Positions 35,252 to 42,985 of a stretch of 62,686 nt of DNA are shown one piece after another (position 1 is the first letter of the stretch; each line of letters begins with the position of its first letter). The stretch lies in NCBI GenBank assembly GCA_900771425.1, contig CAAGNV010000066.1:1-62686 (forward strand), written 5' to 3'. This DNA comes from Bacteroidaceae bacterium. Lineage in GTDB: Bacteria; Bacteroidota; Bacteroidia; Bacteroidales; Bacteroidaceae. Made by a program: the position numbers and the translations under genes. Below the pieces are notes generated by a model. That model was not told the DNA's origin. It was given only the letters and a program-made list of their open reading frames with translations, and did not search any database.

Positions 35252-36058
35252 ATGAAGAAGTTCTTACTTTCTTTCATCTTGTCGGTAGCAGCATTCGCTT
35301 CTGCCAATGCAGACGGGTACACTGGCATTGTGGTGTCTGACAACGCAGGCCAGAAGACGTACTATCTGTTTGAGGAGCAGCCTACCGTCAAGTACACTAC
35401 CGTGAGCAGCGTTGTTAACGCATGTCTCTACGTTAAGGGCGAGACAAGTCCCGTAGTCAGTGTTCCGCTTACAGACGGAGCAAAGTTAACAGTCAGGTTC
35501 GATGACTTTGTAAGAGTAAGCCTTAACACAGAGGGCTATGCCACGTTCTCAGCCAAGGACGCATCGTTCATCGCAACCGAGGACATTACTGCCTATAAGG
35601 CAGCTGTCAACGGCGAACTCATCACACTCACAAAACTTAATGGCAATATCCCTGGCGGCACTGGCGTAATTCTCTATGGCGAGACTGCTGGCACAAAGGT
35701 TGATTTGCCTGTTGCTGCCTCTGGCTCTAATGCTGACGTTACAGGCAATGTTCTGAAGGCAACGACACTCTCCACCGACGAACTTGCCGAAATGGAATCC
35801 AATGTCTGGGCTCTCGGTGCTGGCAAGCAGTTCCTCCAATATACAGGCTCTGCCTTCGTCCACAACCGCGCATACCTCGTTCATACACAGGCTGCCGGCG
35901 CAAAGGCAATGCGTATTGTCTTCGACGACGAAGCGACAGGCATTGACGCAGCCATCGGTGGGAAATCAGTCCGCGAAGGCAAGTTCATTGAGAACGGCAA
36001 CATCGTGATCGTCAAGAACGGCATGAAGTATAATGTTGCAGGTCAGGTAATCAAATAA
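35252..36058 (+). CDS. Secreted protein of unknown function
   Basis: 268 residues from the ATG at 35252; the longer frame from 35156 starts inside the IS and is an artefact. A signal peptide (MKKFLLSFILSVAAFASANA) precedes a beta-rich mature protein with a repeated-looking segment NVWALGAGKQFLQYTGSAFVHN followed by RAYLV, a pattern frequent in Prevotella surface proteins. Its end (GNIVIVKNGMKYNVAGQVIK) resembles the NGxK-type tails of other secreted proteins in the window, but in altered order. The IS sits 36 nt upstream of the start, so native transcription has probably been cut off or replaced. It is followed by a 53-residue peptide gene and the FISUMP gene, perhaps one operon. Confidence 0.65.
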   Translation: MKKFLLSFILSVAAFASANADGYTGIVVSDNAGQKTYYLFEEQPTVKYTTVSSVVNACLYVKGETSPVVSVPLTDGAKLTVRFDDFVRVSLNTEGYATFSAKDASFIATEDITAYKAAVNGELITLTKLNGNIPGGTGVILYGETAGTKVDLPVAASGSNADVTGNVLKATTLSTDELAEMESNVWALGAGKQFLQYTGSAFVHNRAYLVHTQAAGAKAMRIVFDDEATGIDAAIGGKSVREGKFIENGNIVIVKNGMKYNVAGQVIK

Positions 36059-36070
36059 AACGGTAAGACA

Positions 36071-36232
36071 ATGAAAAAGCAATATACAACTCCACAGTTG
36101 AAGGTTGTCGGCGTCAATTCTTTCGCGATGATATGTGCAAGCGTAGATTTCGGAAACGGTACTACCGACACCATGTACGGAAAGCAGCGTAACGATTTCT
36201 CTGGCGATGAGGACAACCTTTGGGAAGAATAA
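36071..36232 (+). CDS. 53-residue peptide with MKKxYxxPxxxV start
   Basis: ATG at 36071, TAA at 36230-36232, 12 nt after the preceding stop. The N-terminus MKKQYTTPQLKVVGVNSF and the central MICAS match a layout I associate with very small Bacteroidales proteins (MKK-x-Y-x-x-P, then a short hydrophobic run and one Cys). The C-terminal half is acidic and rich in Asn/Gly/Asp (DFGNGTTDTMYG, then DFSGDEDNLWEE). It has no classical signal peptide, since the hydrophobic part is too short. Possible roles are a leader-type peptide precursor, a small regulator or a surface-linked peptide; none is shown. Tight spacing to both neighbours supports real translation. Confidence 0.6.
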   Translation: MKKQYTTPQLKVVGVNSFAMICASVDFGNGTTDTMYGKQRNDFSGDEDNLWEE

Positions 36233-36292
36233 ATACATTTACAAATTAACAACAGTTTAACGAACAAACAAAAGAACAGAACTTTTACGCTC

Positions 36293-37000
36293 TTGGCCCT
36301 CGTCGGCACAATGAGTATGAATGCACAGGTCACGCAGGTGATGAAAATATATCATGACAACGTTTTGGTAGCAAAATACGCAGTCGATCAGGCAAATAAG
36401 GTTGTGTTTGAGGAGATACCAGCAACCGCAGGCAAAGCCACGGCAACAATTGGTGGCGTAGATGAAGATGTCAACTGGGTGCAGCTCTGGGAGAACGGTC
36501 CCAAGTTCGCCGAATATAATGTAGGTGCAGCATCAGCAACCGAATACGGCGGATATTATGCATGGGGTGGAAGTCAGGATAAGGTTGATGACGACTATAC
36601 AGGTTCAGGAGACCTAACAGGCAATTACGACACCGCCACCAACCTCTGGGGCAGCAACTGGCGTATGCCGACAAAAGAAGAATTTGACAACCTTCTTAAA
36701 AATTGCACTGTGAAATGGATAAATGGTAGCACCGAGAAATATAACAATACAACAGTCAAAGGTCTTCTTTGTACAGGCAAGGATGTCTATTCATCCAACA
36801 GCGTGTTCCTTCCTGCTGCCGGCCTCTGCGACAAAGGCAGTGTCAGCGTCCAGGGCTCCTACGGTCACTACTGGTCTTCCACGCCTCGTGGCAGTGGCAG
36901 CTACTACGCGTACTACCTGGACTTCCGTTCGGGCAGCCAGGGTGTGGACTACGACTACCGCGACTACGGCTACTCCGTCCGCGCGGTGCTTGCTGAATAA
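36293..37000 (+). CDS. Secreted FISUMP/DUF1566-like protein with C-type-lectin-like variable C-terminus
   Basis: From TTG at 36293 the product has 235 residues. The natural start was probably 11 codons upstream, where ACG at 36260-36262 stands where an ATG would give a full signal peptide (NKQKNRTFTLLALVGTMSMN, then AQ). The next ATG is 36311. A short domain (MKIYHDNVLVAKYAVDQAN) precedes the FISUMP fold: WENGPKFAEYNVGA, YYAWGG, WRMPTKEEFDNLL, FLPAAGL, GHYWSSTP and YSVRAVL. The last 53 codons are rich in Tyr, Gly, Ser and Asp encoded by NNC codons, and about 42 end in G/C against about half in the preceding part. This is what a variable region of a diversity-generating retroelement target looks like, though no reverse transcriptase lies nearby. 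Confidence 0.72.
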   Translation: MALVGTMSMNAQVTQVMKIYHDNVLVAKYAVDQANKVVFEEIPATAGKATATIGGVDEDVNWVQLWENGPKFAEYNVGAASATEYGGYYAWGGSQDKVDDDYTGSGDLTGNYDTATNLWGSNWRMPTKEEFDNLLKNCTVKWINGSTEKYNNTTVKGLLCTGKDVYSSNSVFLPAAGLCDKGSVSVQGSYGHYWSSTPRGSGSYYAYYLDFRSGSQGVDYDYRDYGYSVRAVLAE

Positions 37001-37056
37001 CTTGAAAGGTGCATATCCCATCCCAAGGATAGCACCGATAATACAAACCCAATCCT

Positions 37057-37114
37057 AATAGGCTGTCATGGCTCCAGCGCACCCCAAGGTGCGCCCAAGC
37101 CATGACAGCCTATT
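37057..37114 (+). terminator. Large hairpin after the FISUMP gene
   Basis: Arms of 17 bp (37057-37073 and 37098-37114) are perfectly complementary, with a second inner stem of 7 bp (37077-37083/37088-37094) and a 4-nt loop. It lies 56 nt after the stop. There is no T-tract, so a role in mRNA stability or recombination is as possible as termination. Confidence 0.5.
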
Positions 37115-37314
37115 AGTATGTTCAAATGTCATAAATGGAAACAACGGCACAGACACAAATAAAATCTGATACTCTCAAATATTTCGTGGCATATTTGAGG
37201 TTTCTGCTCCAATCAGGTGCTTGCCACGTATGGGTGATTATGAATAAATATGCAATAAGTGCATAATTATGCATAGACGGGGGTGTCGATGTGAGGGGTG
37301 AAATGAGGTCAAGA

Positions 37315-37530
37315 GGGACGTTTTGTATGTGTCTGATAATCATAGTGGTTAGATGTGTACAAAAATGCAGCCAAATCTTAGCGTCGGAAGAACCAAATCT
37401 TATCGCCATAAGAACCAAATCTTATTGCCCGAAGAACCAAATCTTCCGACGCTAAGATTTGGCTCCGTTTTTCGTCGGCACTAAATGGGTGTTGACGAAC
37501 GGCCAAAAATGCATAAATATGCAATTAGGC
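37315..37530 (-). repeat. Dispersed repeat copy B (inverted relative to copy C)
   Basis: Its reverse complement aligns almost base for base with 48850-49060. The shared order is GCATATTTATGCATTTTTGG, a GTTCGTCAACACCCATTTAG segment, the AAGATTTGG core, ATGGCTGCATTTTT-like sequence, and CTATGATTATCAGA. The core is an array of CCAAATCTT blocks in alternating orientation. Confidence 0.85.
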
Positions 37531-37538
37531 GGGTGCAC

Positions 37539-37575
37539 AAAAAAAAAGCGGACGTGGCCGTGTGGCTGTCCGCTT
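37539..37575 (-). terminator. Intrinsic terminator of the endonuclease I gene
   Basis: On the minus strand a GCGGAC/GTCCGC stem with an inner CCAC/GTGG pairing is followed by nine T residues, 32 nt past the stop codon. Classical intrinsic terminator. Confidence 0.8.
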
Positions 37576-37606
37576 GTTGGGTGGGGTAGGGCTGTGCCCT
37601 GAGGGG

Positions 37607-39346
37607 TTATCGCATGATGATTTTCTTGCCGTTTCGGATTGCGATACCTTTATAGCTGCGTGTCACTTTCTGTCCGGAGAGGTTGTAGATGCAGTCGTCG
37701 AGTGCCTTGCCTGCTGTGGTTGGCTGCTCGATGGTGGTTGCGAGTGGCTCTGCCTTGTAGAGGTAGATTGGCTCTTGTCCGGATGAGTAGTAACGGAACA
37801 TCTTTGCGCTGGTGTTGTAGCGGAGGATGTACTTCGAGTCGAATGTGATTTCGGCACTGCCGTCTGCTGCAAGAGCGATGTCGTGCTTGTACGGCGTAGA
37901 GTTGCTGGCTGCAAGTTTCTTGTGGTCGGTCGTGCCGAGGTAGTATCCTGAATTGCTCTTGAGGGAGTAACCGTCCATGTAGCGCTTGATTTCGAATGAG
38001 TAGTCTATGTACTTGACTCCGTCAGACGTAATCTTGCCGTTGGTGATTGTGGCGCTTACTGACTTGTTGGCTCCGTCGAAACTGTCGAGTGAACCATCGA
38101 GTACCTGTGCGCCCTTCTCGTCTTCATATACGAGGAGGTAGATGCCTGACCAGTCTTGTGGCTCTTCGGTCACCTTGGCGAATGTACCGCTGAGTCCGAG
38201 GATAGGCGAACTGCCGTCGAATACTTCTGCCGTAACGCTGATGACCTTGGTTGACTCTCCGTCGGTGATTGTCACCTTGCCGGTCTGTGTGCCTACGGCC
38301 GTTGGCTTGAAGGTGAGAGTGACGTCGACTGGCTTGGTTGTTGACTTGCTGATGACGTTGGTTGACAGCGTGCCGATGGTTGTGGTCAGCGTGAGGTCGG
38401 ATGTGAGTTCCTTTGGTGTCACGGTGATGGTTGCCGTTGGTGTGTCGTTTATGTCAACGGTTCCGAAGTCAATGGCTGTAGGGTCAACCTCGAACGAAGC
38501 CGACGGTATGTTTCCGTTGTAGTGCTGATGAGGCTCTACGTCGCTGAGGTTGAATGCCGACGTGGTGAGTTCACCCCAGATGTAGTCGGCAAGGATAGGG
38601 TAATCGACGAATGGGTTACGGTTCTTCTGAATCTGATATACTGCTTCGTTGATTTCTATCTCCTTGTCGTTGACAGGGTCGGCATTGTGCCAGCGGAGCA
38701 GCATCTGGTAGAGCCAAGGCTGCAGTGTAGGCCATGTCTCTTTCTTGATGCATTGGCTCGAACTGCTCTGTCCCCATGCGATGTCGTCGTAGCAGGTTAC
38801 GACGTAGAATATGATTCGTGCAAAGTCGCCCTTGAACTCGTCGTATGGCTCCCAGCAATTGCCGAAACCGCCGCCCATGCCTGACTTTGGCGAGCCGACC
38901 TTGATGCGGCCGTTGTCGTACTTCACGTTGTTGGTCAGTTCGGCAGGTGGGTAGTTGCTCTTGCGGCTGTTGGCGTTTATCTCTGAAGGAATGACGCTGA
39001 AGAGGTCGGAGTAGGCATTGTTCTTTGTGCCTCCCCACCAGCTGTTGGCGATGGTGTGCTCGCGGTTCCAGCCGCCGCTGGAGTAGTTGTACTTCTCGGC
39101 TGAATACAGGTCATATACCTGTTCTTTAGTTCCTGTTACGACATAGACTTTCTTGTAGTCGGTCTTGAGTTCGTCGTAACTTCTCTTGGTGTGATTCTTC
39201 AGTATCTTGCCTAATTCGAGTTTGAGACTTTCTTTCTGTTTGCCGTCGATTCGTGAATAGTACGATGAAGGCACACTCTGGGCAAACATGCACATGCTTA
39301 TGGCCAAGAGTAGCGCTGTGGAAATGTTTCTGATGTTGTTATTCAT
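37607..39346 (-). CDS. Secreted endonuclease I family nuclease with C-terminal Ig-like modules
   Basis: 579 residues from the ATG at 39346, which opens a signal peptide (MNNNIRNISTALLLAISMCM); an earlier ATG at 39379 lies in terminator sequence. The EndA/endonuclease I His-Me-finger domain is clear: GGWNREHTIANSWWGG (catalytic His), AYSDLFSVIPSE and NANSRKSNYP (metal-binding Asn). After about residue 270 come an Ig-like domain (VDPTAIDFGTVDIND...) and a beta-rich region, ending in IYNLSGQKVTRSYKGIAIRN plus GKKIIMR. The enzyme would cut DNA, and perhaps RNA, outside the cell. A separate terminator lies just upstream (39356-39403), so it has its own promoter. Confidence 0.88.
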   Translation of the reverse strand: MNNNIRNISTALLLAISMCMFAQSVPSSYYSRIDGKQKESLKLELGKILKNHTKRSYDELKTDYKKVYVVTGTKEQVYDLYSAEKYNYSSGGWNREHTIANSWWGGTKNNAYSDLFSVIPSEINANSRKSNYPPAELTNNVKYDNGRIKVGSPKSGMGGGFGNCWEPYDEFKGDFARIIFYVVTCYDDIAWGQSSSSQCIKKETWPTLQPWLYQMLLRWHNADPVNDKEIEINEAVYQIQKNRNPFVDYPILADYIWGELTTSAFNLSDVEPHQHYNGNIPSASFEVDPTAIDFGTVDINDTPTATITVTPKELTSDLTLTTTIGTLSTNVISKSTTKPVDVTLTFKPTAVGTQTGKVTITDGESTKVISVTAEVFDGSSPILGLSGTFAKVTEEPQDWSGIYLLVYEDEKGAQVLDGSLDSFDGANKSVSATITNGKITSDGVKYIDYSFEIKRYMDGYSLKSNSGYYLGTTDHKKLAASNSTPYKHDIALAADGSAEITFDSKYILRYNTSAKMFRYYSSGQEPIYLYKAEPLATTIEQPTTAGKALDDCIYNLSGQKVTRSYKGIAIRNGKKIIMR

Positions 39347-39355
39347 AGATTGCAC

Positions 39356-39403
39356 AAAAAAAGTAACAGGAGTCGGCATTCGGATTGCCGTGCATCCTGT
39401 TAC
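39356..39403 (-). terminator. Intrinsic terminator of the OB-fold protein gene
   Basis: GTAACAGGA/TCCTGTTAC outer arms (39363-39371/39395-39403) and an inner CGGCA/TGCCG stem, followed on the minus strand by seven T residues. Confidence 0.8.
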
Positions 39404-39421
39404 CTTAATATATTAGTTAAT

Positions 39422-41527
39422 TTATTTTACAAGAACCTTGACGCCGTTGATGATGTTAAGACCCTTCTGAGGAGCAGCGAGGCGCTGGCCGTTCATGTTG
39501 AAGATGCCTTCGGCAGGAATGCGCTTAACAGCAGTAACTTCCTCGATGCTTGCAGGAGTGCCGTCGAAGCTCCAGTCGGTTACGTTCTTAATGCCGGCGA
39601 TTGAGAAGTAAGTGTCGAGCTGACCATATACCCAGACTTCCTTACCGAGGTTTGTAGGGTTGTCGAGGAGGTTGAGGGCAGCGCGAGGGTCAGTCTTGGA
39701 TGTGAGCTGAACTGGTACACATTCGTCTGCTGTTGATGCGTTAGGGTTAGAAGAGATGAGGATGTTGCTGGCAACTACCTTCTCGCCTGCTTCTACATTG
39801 AATGTTGACTTGTTCATTGTTCCGTCAGCATAACCTACGATGTAGCCGTGGAACCACATTGGGTCGAATTCGACGTCGTCTTCCTCTGCCATTGCGAAAG
39901 CGTAGAGAGCCTGAGCATCGACTGCCTCCCATGAATCAGAGATTTCAGTACCTGTAGTGATGTCTGCGTCTTCGCCTGTACCGCTGAGGTTGTAGTGTGA
40001 TACAACTGCGAGGATAGTCTGTGCCTTGCCAGCATCGTATGTGTCGGTCTCGGCTGTCTCGAGAGTGATGATAGTGACACCTGCACCCTTGATTGTGTAA
40101 ACGCCGTTGTTGTCGATGGTTGCTACGTTCTCGTTTGATGAAGTGAATGTGATGGCACCGTCGGACAGTGTCTCGTAGTCGTCAGCCTCGATGCTGCCTT
40201 GGCCGTCGCTGACTGCTGCCAGTGTGGAAGCGAGGATGAAGCGAGTCTCAGGGTTCTTCTTGCTTGAGATGACTTCGATGTCGTCAACTGAGAAAATGTA
40301 AATCTGTGCAGCGTCCTTATATACAGTAGCAACTGCGTTGATGTTGTAAGTGTACTTGTCGGCGAGGTTAGCCTGTCCCATAATCTTGAACTTGTCGTAA
40401 ACAGTTACGACTGTGCTGCCGTCGCCAAAGTAGAAGTAAGAATCTTTTTGGAGGTCAGGGTAGTATGAGAGGTTCTCGAGACGGATGTACTCGTTCTGGA
40501 TTTCAGAAGTAACCTGGTCGGCTGTGATTGTGCGTGGAGCGAGAGCATCGTCTGTACCTATTGTTGTAACTTCCCAAGTAGTAGGGTTAGAGAGTTCCTT
40601 AACACCGCTGTATAAAACGAGGTTACCAGTGACGGTACCGCTGATGATGTCGCCACGCTTCAGACCTGTGCCTGACTTGTAGAGGAGGAATGAACCTGTA
40701 GCGTCCTTAACGAATACATATTGACCGCTTGCTGCTGTAACGGTGAGGTTGGTGAACTGGAACGTGATGTTCTCGCCGTCGGTAGATGTACACTTGTCAG
40801 TGAGTTCCTTACAAGTAGTGATGACATCTGCAACTGTACAAACCTTTGTTGCAACGACGCTTGCCCTATCGTCATCGTCAGTGCTGATTGCCTTGACTGT
40901 TGTAGTCTGCTTGAGAGTGAAAGGTGCAGTGTAAAGAGTTGAAGCATCTGTTGGGTCAGAACCGTCGAGTGTGTAGAATGTAGAATAAGAAGGGTCGGCA
41001 GGTGTAATTGTAACAGTCTTGGTTGCTGCGTCAAATGTAATTGTAGGAGGAACGATTGCGTCAGGAGTTACGCCACCGCAACTAACTACCATCTTGTTGA
41101 TTTGTGTGTTCTTCGCTACGGTGAACACAATCTTCTTTGAACTTCCTGTCCAAAGTTGTGTGGTGGCATCGAGTGTGCCATTGTCTGGTGTAAGGTTGAA
41201 GTTTGTAGCCTTTGCTGTGAATTGGATAGCTGTGATGTCCTCTGGTGCTTCAACAGTGATAGTACCTGAGTAAACACGAAGGTGTGGGTTTGCATTCCAA
41301 ATACGGTTTGCTGTACCTGATTCTGCTGCTGTGATAGTCAAAGATACACCTCCGACTTTAGCTGTGGTTGTCTCTGTGAAATCACCGTCGTGAGAATCGC
41401 TGCTTGATGTTCCGACCAATGTAGGGAACAGGGTAGCGTAGTCATTGTCGAAATCGAAAGTGACGTCATCGGCAAACATGAACACGGATGTCATGAGTGC
41501 TACTAATGAAAGTAAAAGTTTCTTCAT
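39422..41527 (-). CDS. Secreted modular protein with OB-fold-like domains
   Basis: 701 residues; signal peptide 1-19. Reading order: an N-terminal beta-sandwich (about 20-150), a chitobiase C-terminal-like module (about 155-225, STFYTLDGSDPTDASTLYTA), a DUF6359/OB-fold-like domain (about 230-400, FQFTNLTVTAASGQYVFVKD, RGDIISGTVTGNL), a Big_2-like Ig domain (about 425-510, ENVATIDNNGVYTI) and a second DUF6359-like domain (about 512-655). The tail is GIFNMNGQRLAAPQKGLNII followed by NGVKVLVK. OB folds bind nucleic acids or sugars. Flanked by two secreted nucleases, it may hold nucleic acid at the cell surface; that is inference from context. Confidence 0.68.
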   Translation of the reverse strand: MKKLLLSLVALMTSVFMFADDVTFDFDNDYATLFPTLVGTSSSDSHDGDFTETTTAKVGGVSLTITAAESGTANRIWNANPHLRVYSGTITVEAPEDITAIQFTAKATNFNLTPDNGTLDATTQLWTGSSKKIVFTVAKNTQINKMVVSCGGVTPDAIVPPTITFDAATKTVTITPADPSYSTFYTLDGSDPTDASTLYTAPFTLKQTTTVKAISTDDDDRASVVATKVCTVADVITTCKELTDKCTSTDGENITFQFTNLTVTAASGQYVFVKDATGSFLLYKSGTGLKRGDIISGTVTGNLVLYSGVKELSNPTTWEVTTIGTDDALAPRTITADQVTSEIQNEYIRLENLSYYPDLQKDSYFYFGDGSTVVTVYDKFKIMGQANLADKYTYNINAVATVYKDAAQIYIFSVDDIEVISSKKNPETRFILASTLAAVSDGQGSIEADDYETLSDGAITFTSSNENVATIDNNGVYTIKGAGVTIITLETAETDTYDAGKAQTILAVVSHYNLSGTGEDADITTGTEISDSWEAVDAQALYAFAMAEEDDVEFDPMWFHGYIVGYADGTMNKSTFNVEAGEKVVASNILISSNPNASTADECVPVQLTSKTDPRAALNLLDNPTNLGKEVWVYGQLDTYFSIAGIKNVTDWSFDGTPASIEEVTAVKRIPAEGIFNMNGQRLAAPQKGLNIINGVKVLVK

Positions 41528-41615
41528 ACAAAAAATGTTTAGTTAATATTTAATAATGGATTGTTATTCTTAGGGATTCCGGCTGTAGATAGTCTGATGT
41601 TAGGTGAAGGACGGA

Positions 41616-42668
41616 CTACTTCTCCTTTACGAGGAATATCTCGGTAGGAAGGTGGTCGCTGTAGCCGTTGAGCCAAACGCCGCTGGCATGGGTACGCTTT
41701 GGTGCCCCTTTGTTCTTGCCTTCTTGTTGGAAGAGCCAGTCGCGGATAAATATTTCGTTCTTATAGAATTTCAGTGTTGAATAGTCCTTTTGATCGTCTT
41801 TGTTCAGGAGGTTGCCAGTGAAGATAATCTGGTCGAACAGGTTCCACTTGCCGTCATAGAGCAGTGTGCCTTGTCCTACCTTGTAGAGCATGTCCCACCA
41901 AGGGTTATACATGTCGTGGTCGCCTGCATCTTTTACCTTATGAACGGCACGGAGTCCTTCGGTGACGCTCTTGTTGTTAGGGTCGTCGTTGAGGTCGCCC
42001 ATGATAATTACCTTTGCCTTAGGGTCTTCTGTCTGGATAGAGTCGATCATGCGTCGAACCTGACGTCCGCCCATCTCACGGAACTCGCTGCCTGCAGCAC
42101 GTGAAGGCCAGTGATTGACGATGAAGTGTACCTTCTCGCCTGCCAGCGTACCGCTTGCAAGGAGGAAACCACGTGTACGGCGTGTGGTGTCGCCGTTCTC
42201 GTAGATGTATTGAGTGAGGTGATAGTTCTCGAGATGGAAGATGCGTGGGTTGTAGAAGAATGCGCAGTCAACACCACGGCGGTCAGGACCTTCTATGTGT
42301 ATGATTTCCCAACCTTTGTTTGCCAATACCGGTTCTTTTAGCAAGTCTTCGAGTACGTGGCGGTTCTCAACTTCTGAAACTCCGATGATGGCAGGTCCCT
42401 TGCAGAACTTGCTCGTTCCGAGTTCAGACAGTACTTGTGCCATGTTCTTCAACTTGTTTGTGTACTTCATGGTTCCCCATTTGTTCGTGCCGTCAGGCAG
42501 ATACTCGTAATCGTTCTTGCCTTCATCGTGGATGGTGTCGAAGAGGTTTTCCAGATTGTAGAAGCAAACACTGTACGCCTGCAACTGCTTTCCACCGTCA
42601 GCAGGGCGCATCGACATAACCGAAAGAATAAGGGCTACGATAGCAATAGAAATGTATCCTTTTTTCAT
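41616..42668 (-). CDS. Secreted endonuclease/exonuclease/phosphatase family protein
   Basis: 350 residues from the ATG at 42668 (MKKGYISIAIVALILSVMSM signal peptide); an earlier in-frame ATG at 42737 is rejected because it precedes the signal. The DNase I-like fold has every catalytic element: FYNLENLFD, GVSEVENR (metal Glu), VNHWPSR (His), MGDLNDDP (Asp/Asn), FDQIIF and YSDHLPTEI (final Asp-His). It would hydrolyse phosphodiesters of DNA, RNA or a related polymer outside the cytoplasm. It is divergent from the TonB receptor at 42986 and upstream of the OB-fold protein, with which it probably shares a transcript. Confidence 0.85.
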   Translation of the reverse strand: MKKGYISIAIVALILSVMSMRPADGGKQLQAYSVCFYNLENLFDTIHDEGKNDYEYLPDGTNKWGTMKYTNKLKNMAQVLSELGTSKFCKGPAIIGVSEVENRHVLEDLLKEPVLANKGWEIIHIEGPDRRGVDCAFFYNPRIFHLENYHLTQYIYENGDTTRRTRGFLLASGTLAGEKVHFIVNHWPSRAAGSEFREMGGRQVRRMIDSIQTEDPKAKVIIMGDLNDDPNNKSVTEGLRAVHKVKDAGDHDMYNPWWDMLYKVGQGTLLYDGKWNLFDQIIFTGNLLNKDDQKDYSTLKFYKNEIFIRDWLFQQEGKNKGAPKRTHASGVWLNGYSDHLPTEIFLVKEK

Positions 42669-42725
42669 TGTATTAATTGTGATAATAATGTAAGCACATA
42701 ATATTTCGGCTACAAATATCATACT

Positions 42726-42758
42726 TTTTTCTGACATAAAAGGTATGTTTTTCTGACA
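42726..42758. promoter_or_regulatory. Direct repeat TTTTTCTGACA spaced by 22 bp
   Basis: Identical 11-bp units at 42726-42736 and 42748-42758. The 22-bp step is about two helical turns, as expected for sites bound side by side by one regulator in the divergent promoter region. Confidence 0.45.
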
Positions 42759-42805
42759 AAGTGAAAAAAAAGTCTTTTTTTAACATTATAATCGGAATTA
42801 ATTCG

Positions 42806-42813
42806 TAACTTTG
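42806..42813 (+). promoter_or_regulatory. -7 element TAACTTTG of the TonB receptor operon
   Basis: Perfect TAnnTTTG match 172 nt upstream of the receptor start codon, on the plus strand. Confidence 0.6.
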
Positions 42814-42985
42814 TAGGCTTTTTAGCAGTAATGCATAAGCAAATGGAAACCAAAAAGAACGGATACTAAGCTGTGGCGCATGTTGAAACTTGCAAAATGA
42901 CAGCAGCCAAATATCGTGAAAATATCTAATGAAATCCAATACTAACTGTTGACATAATCATCAAATCAAAACAAATAATAACGCT

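Larger units (their letters stand above)
37001..37606. other. Non-coding spacer of 606 bp rich in hairpins
   Basis: Contains the 58-bp hairpin at 37057-37114, a 9-bp-arm hairpin at 37174-37199, copy B of the dispersed repeat (37315-37530) and the terminator of the endonuclease gene (37539-37575). No gene on either strand. Confidence 0.65.
42669..42985. other. Divergent regulatory spacer of 317 bp
   Basis: Separates the EEP nuclease from the TonB receptor. It contains a -7 element for the receptor (42806-42813), two direct TTTTTCTGACA repeats (42726-42758) and a leader of about 170 nt with no clear fold. Very AT-rich. Confidence 0.6.

Noticed and set aside
37057..37114. Hairpin after the FISUMP gene considered as a retroelement target-site cruciform
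   Set aside because: It lies 56 nt beyond the stop codon and has a CCAA loop, unlike the compact hairpins described just after variable regions. A terminator or stability element is simpler.
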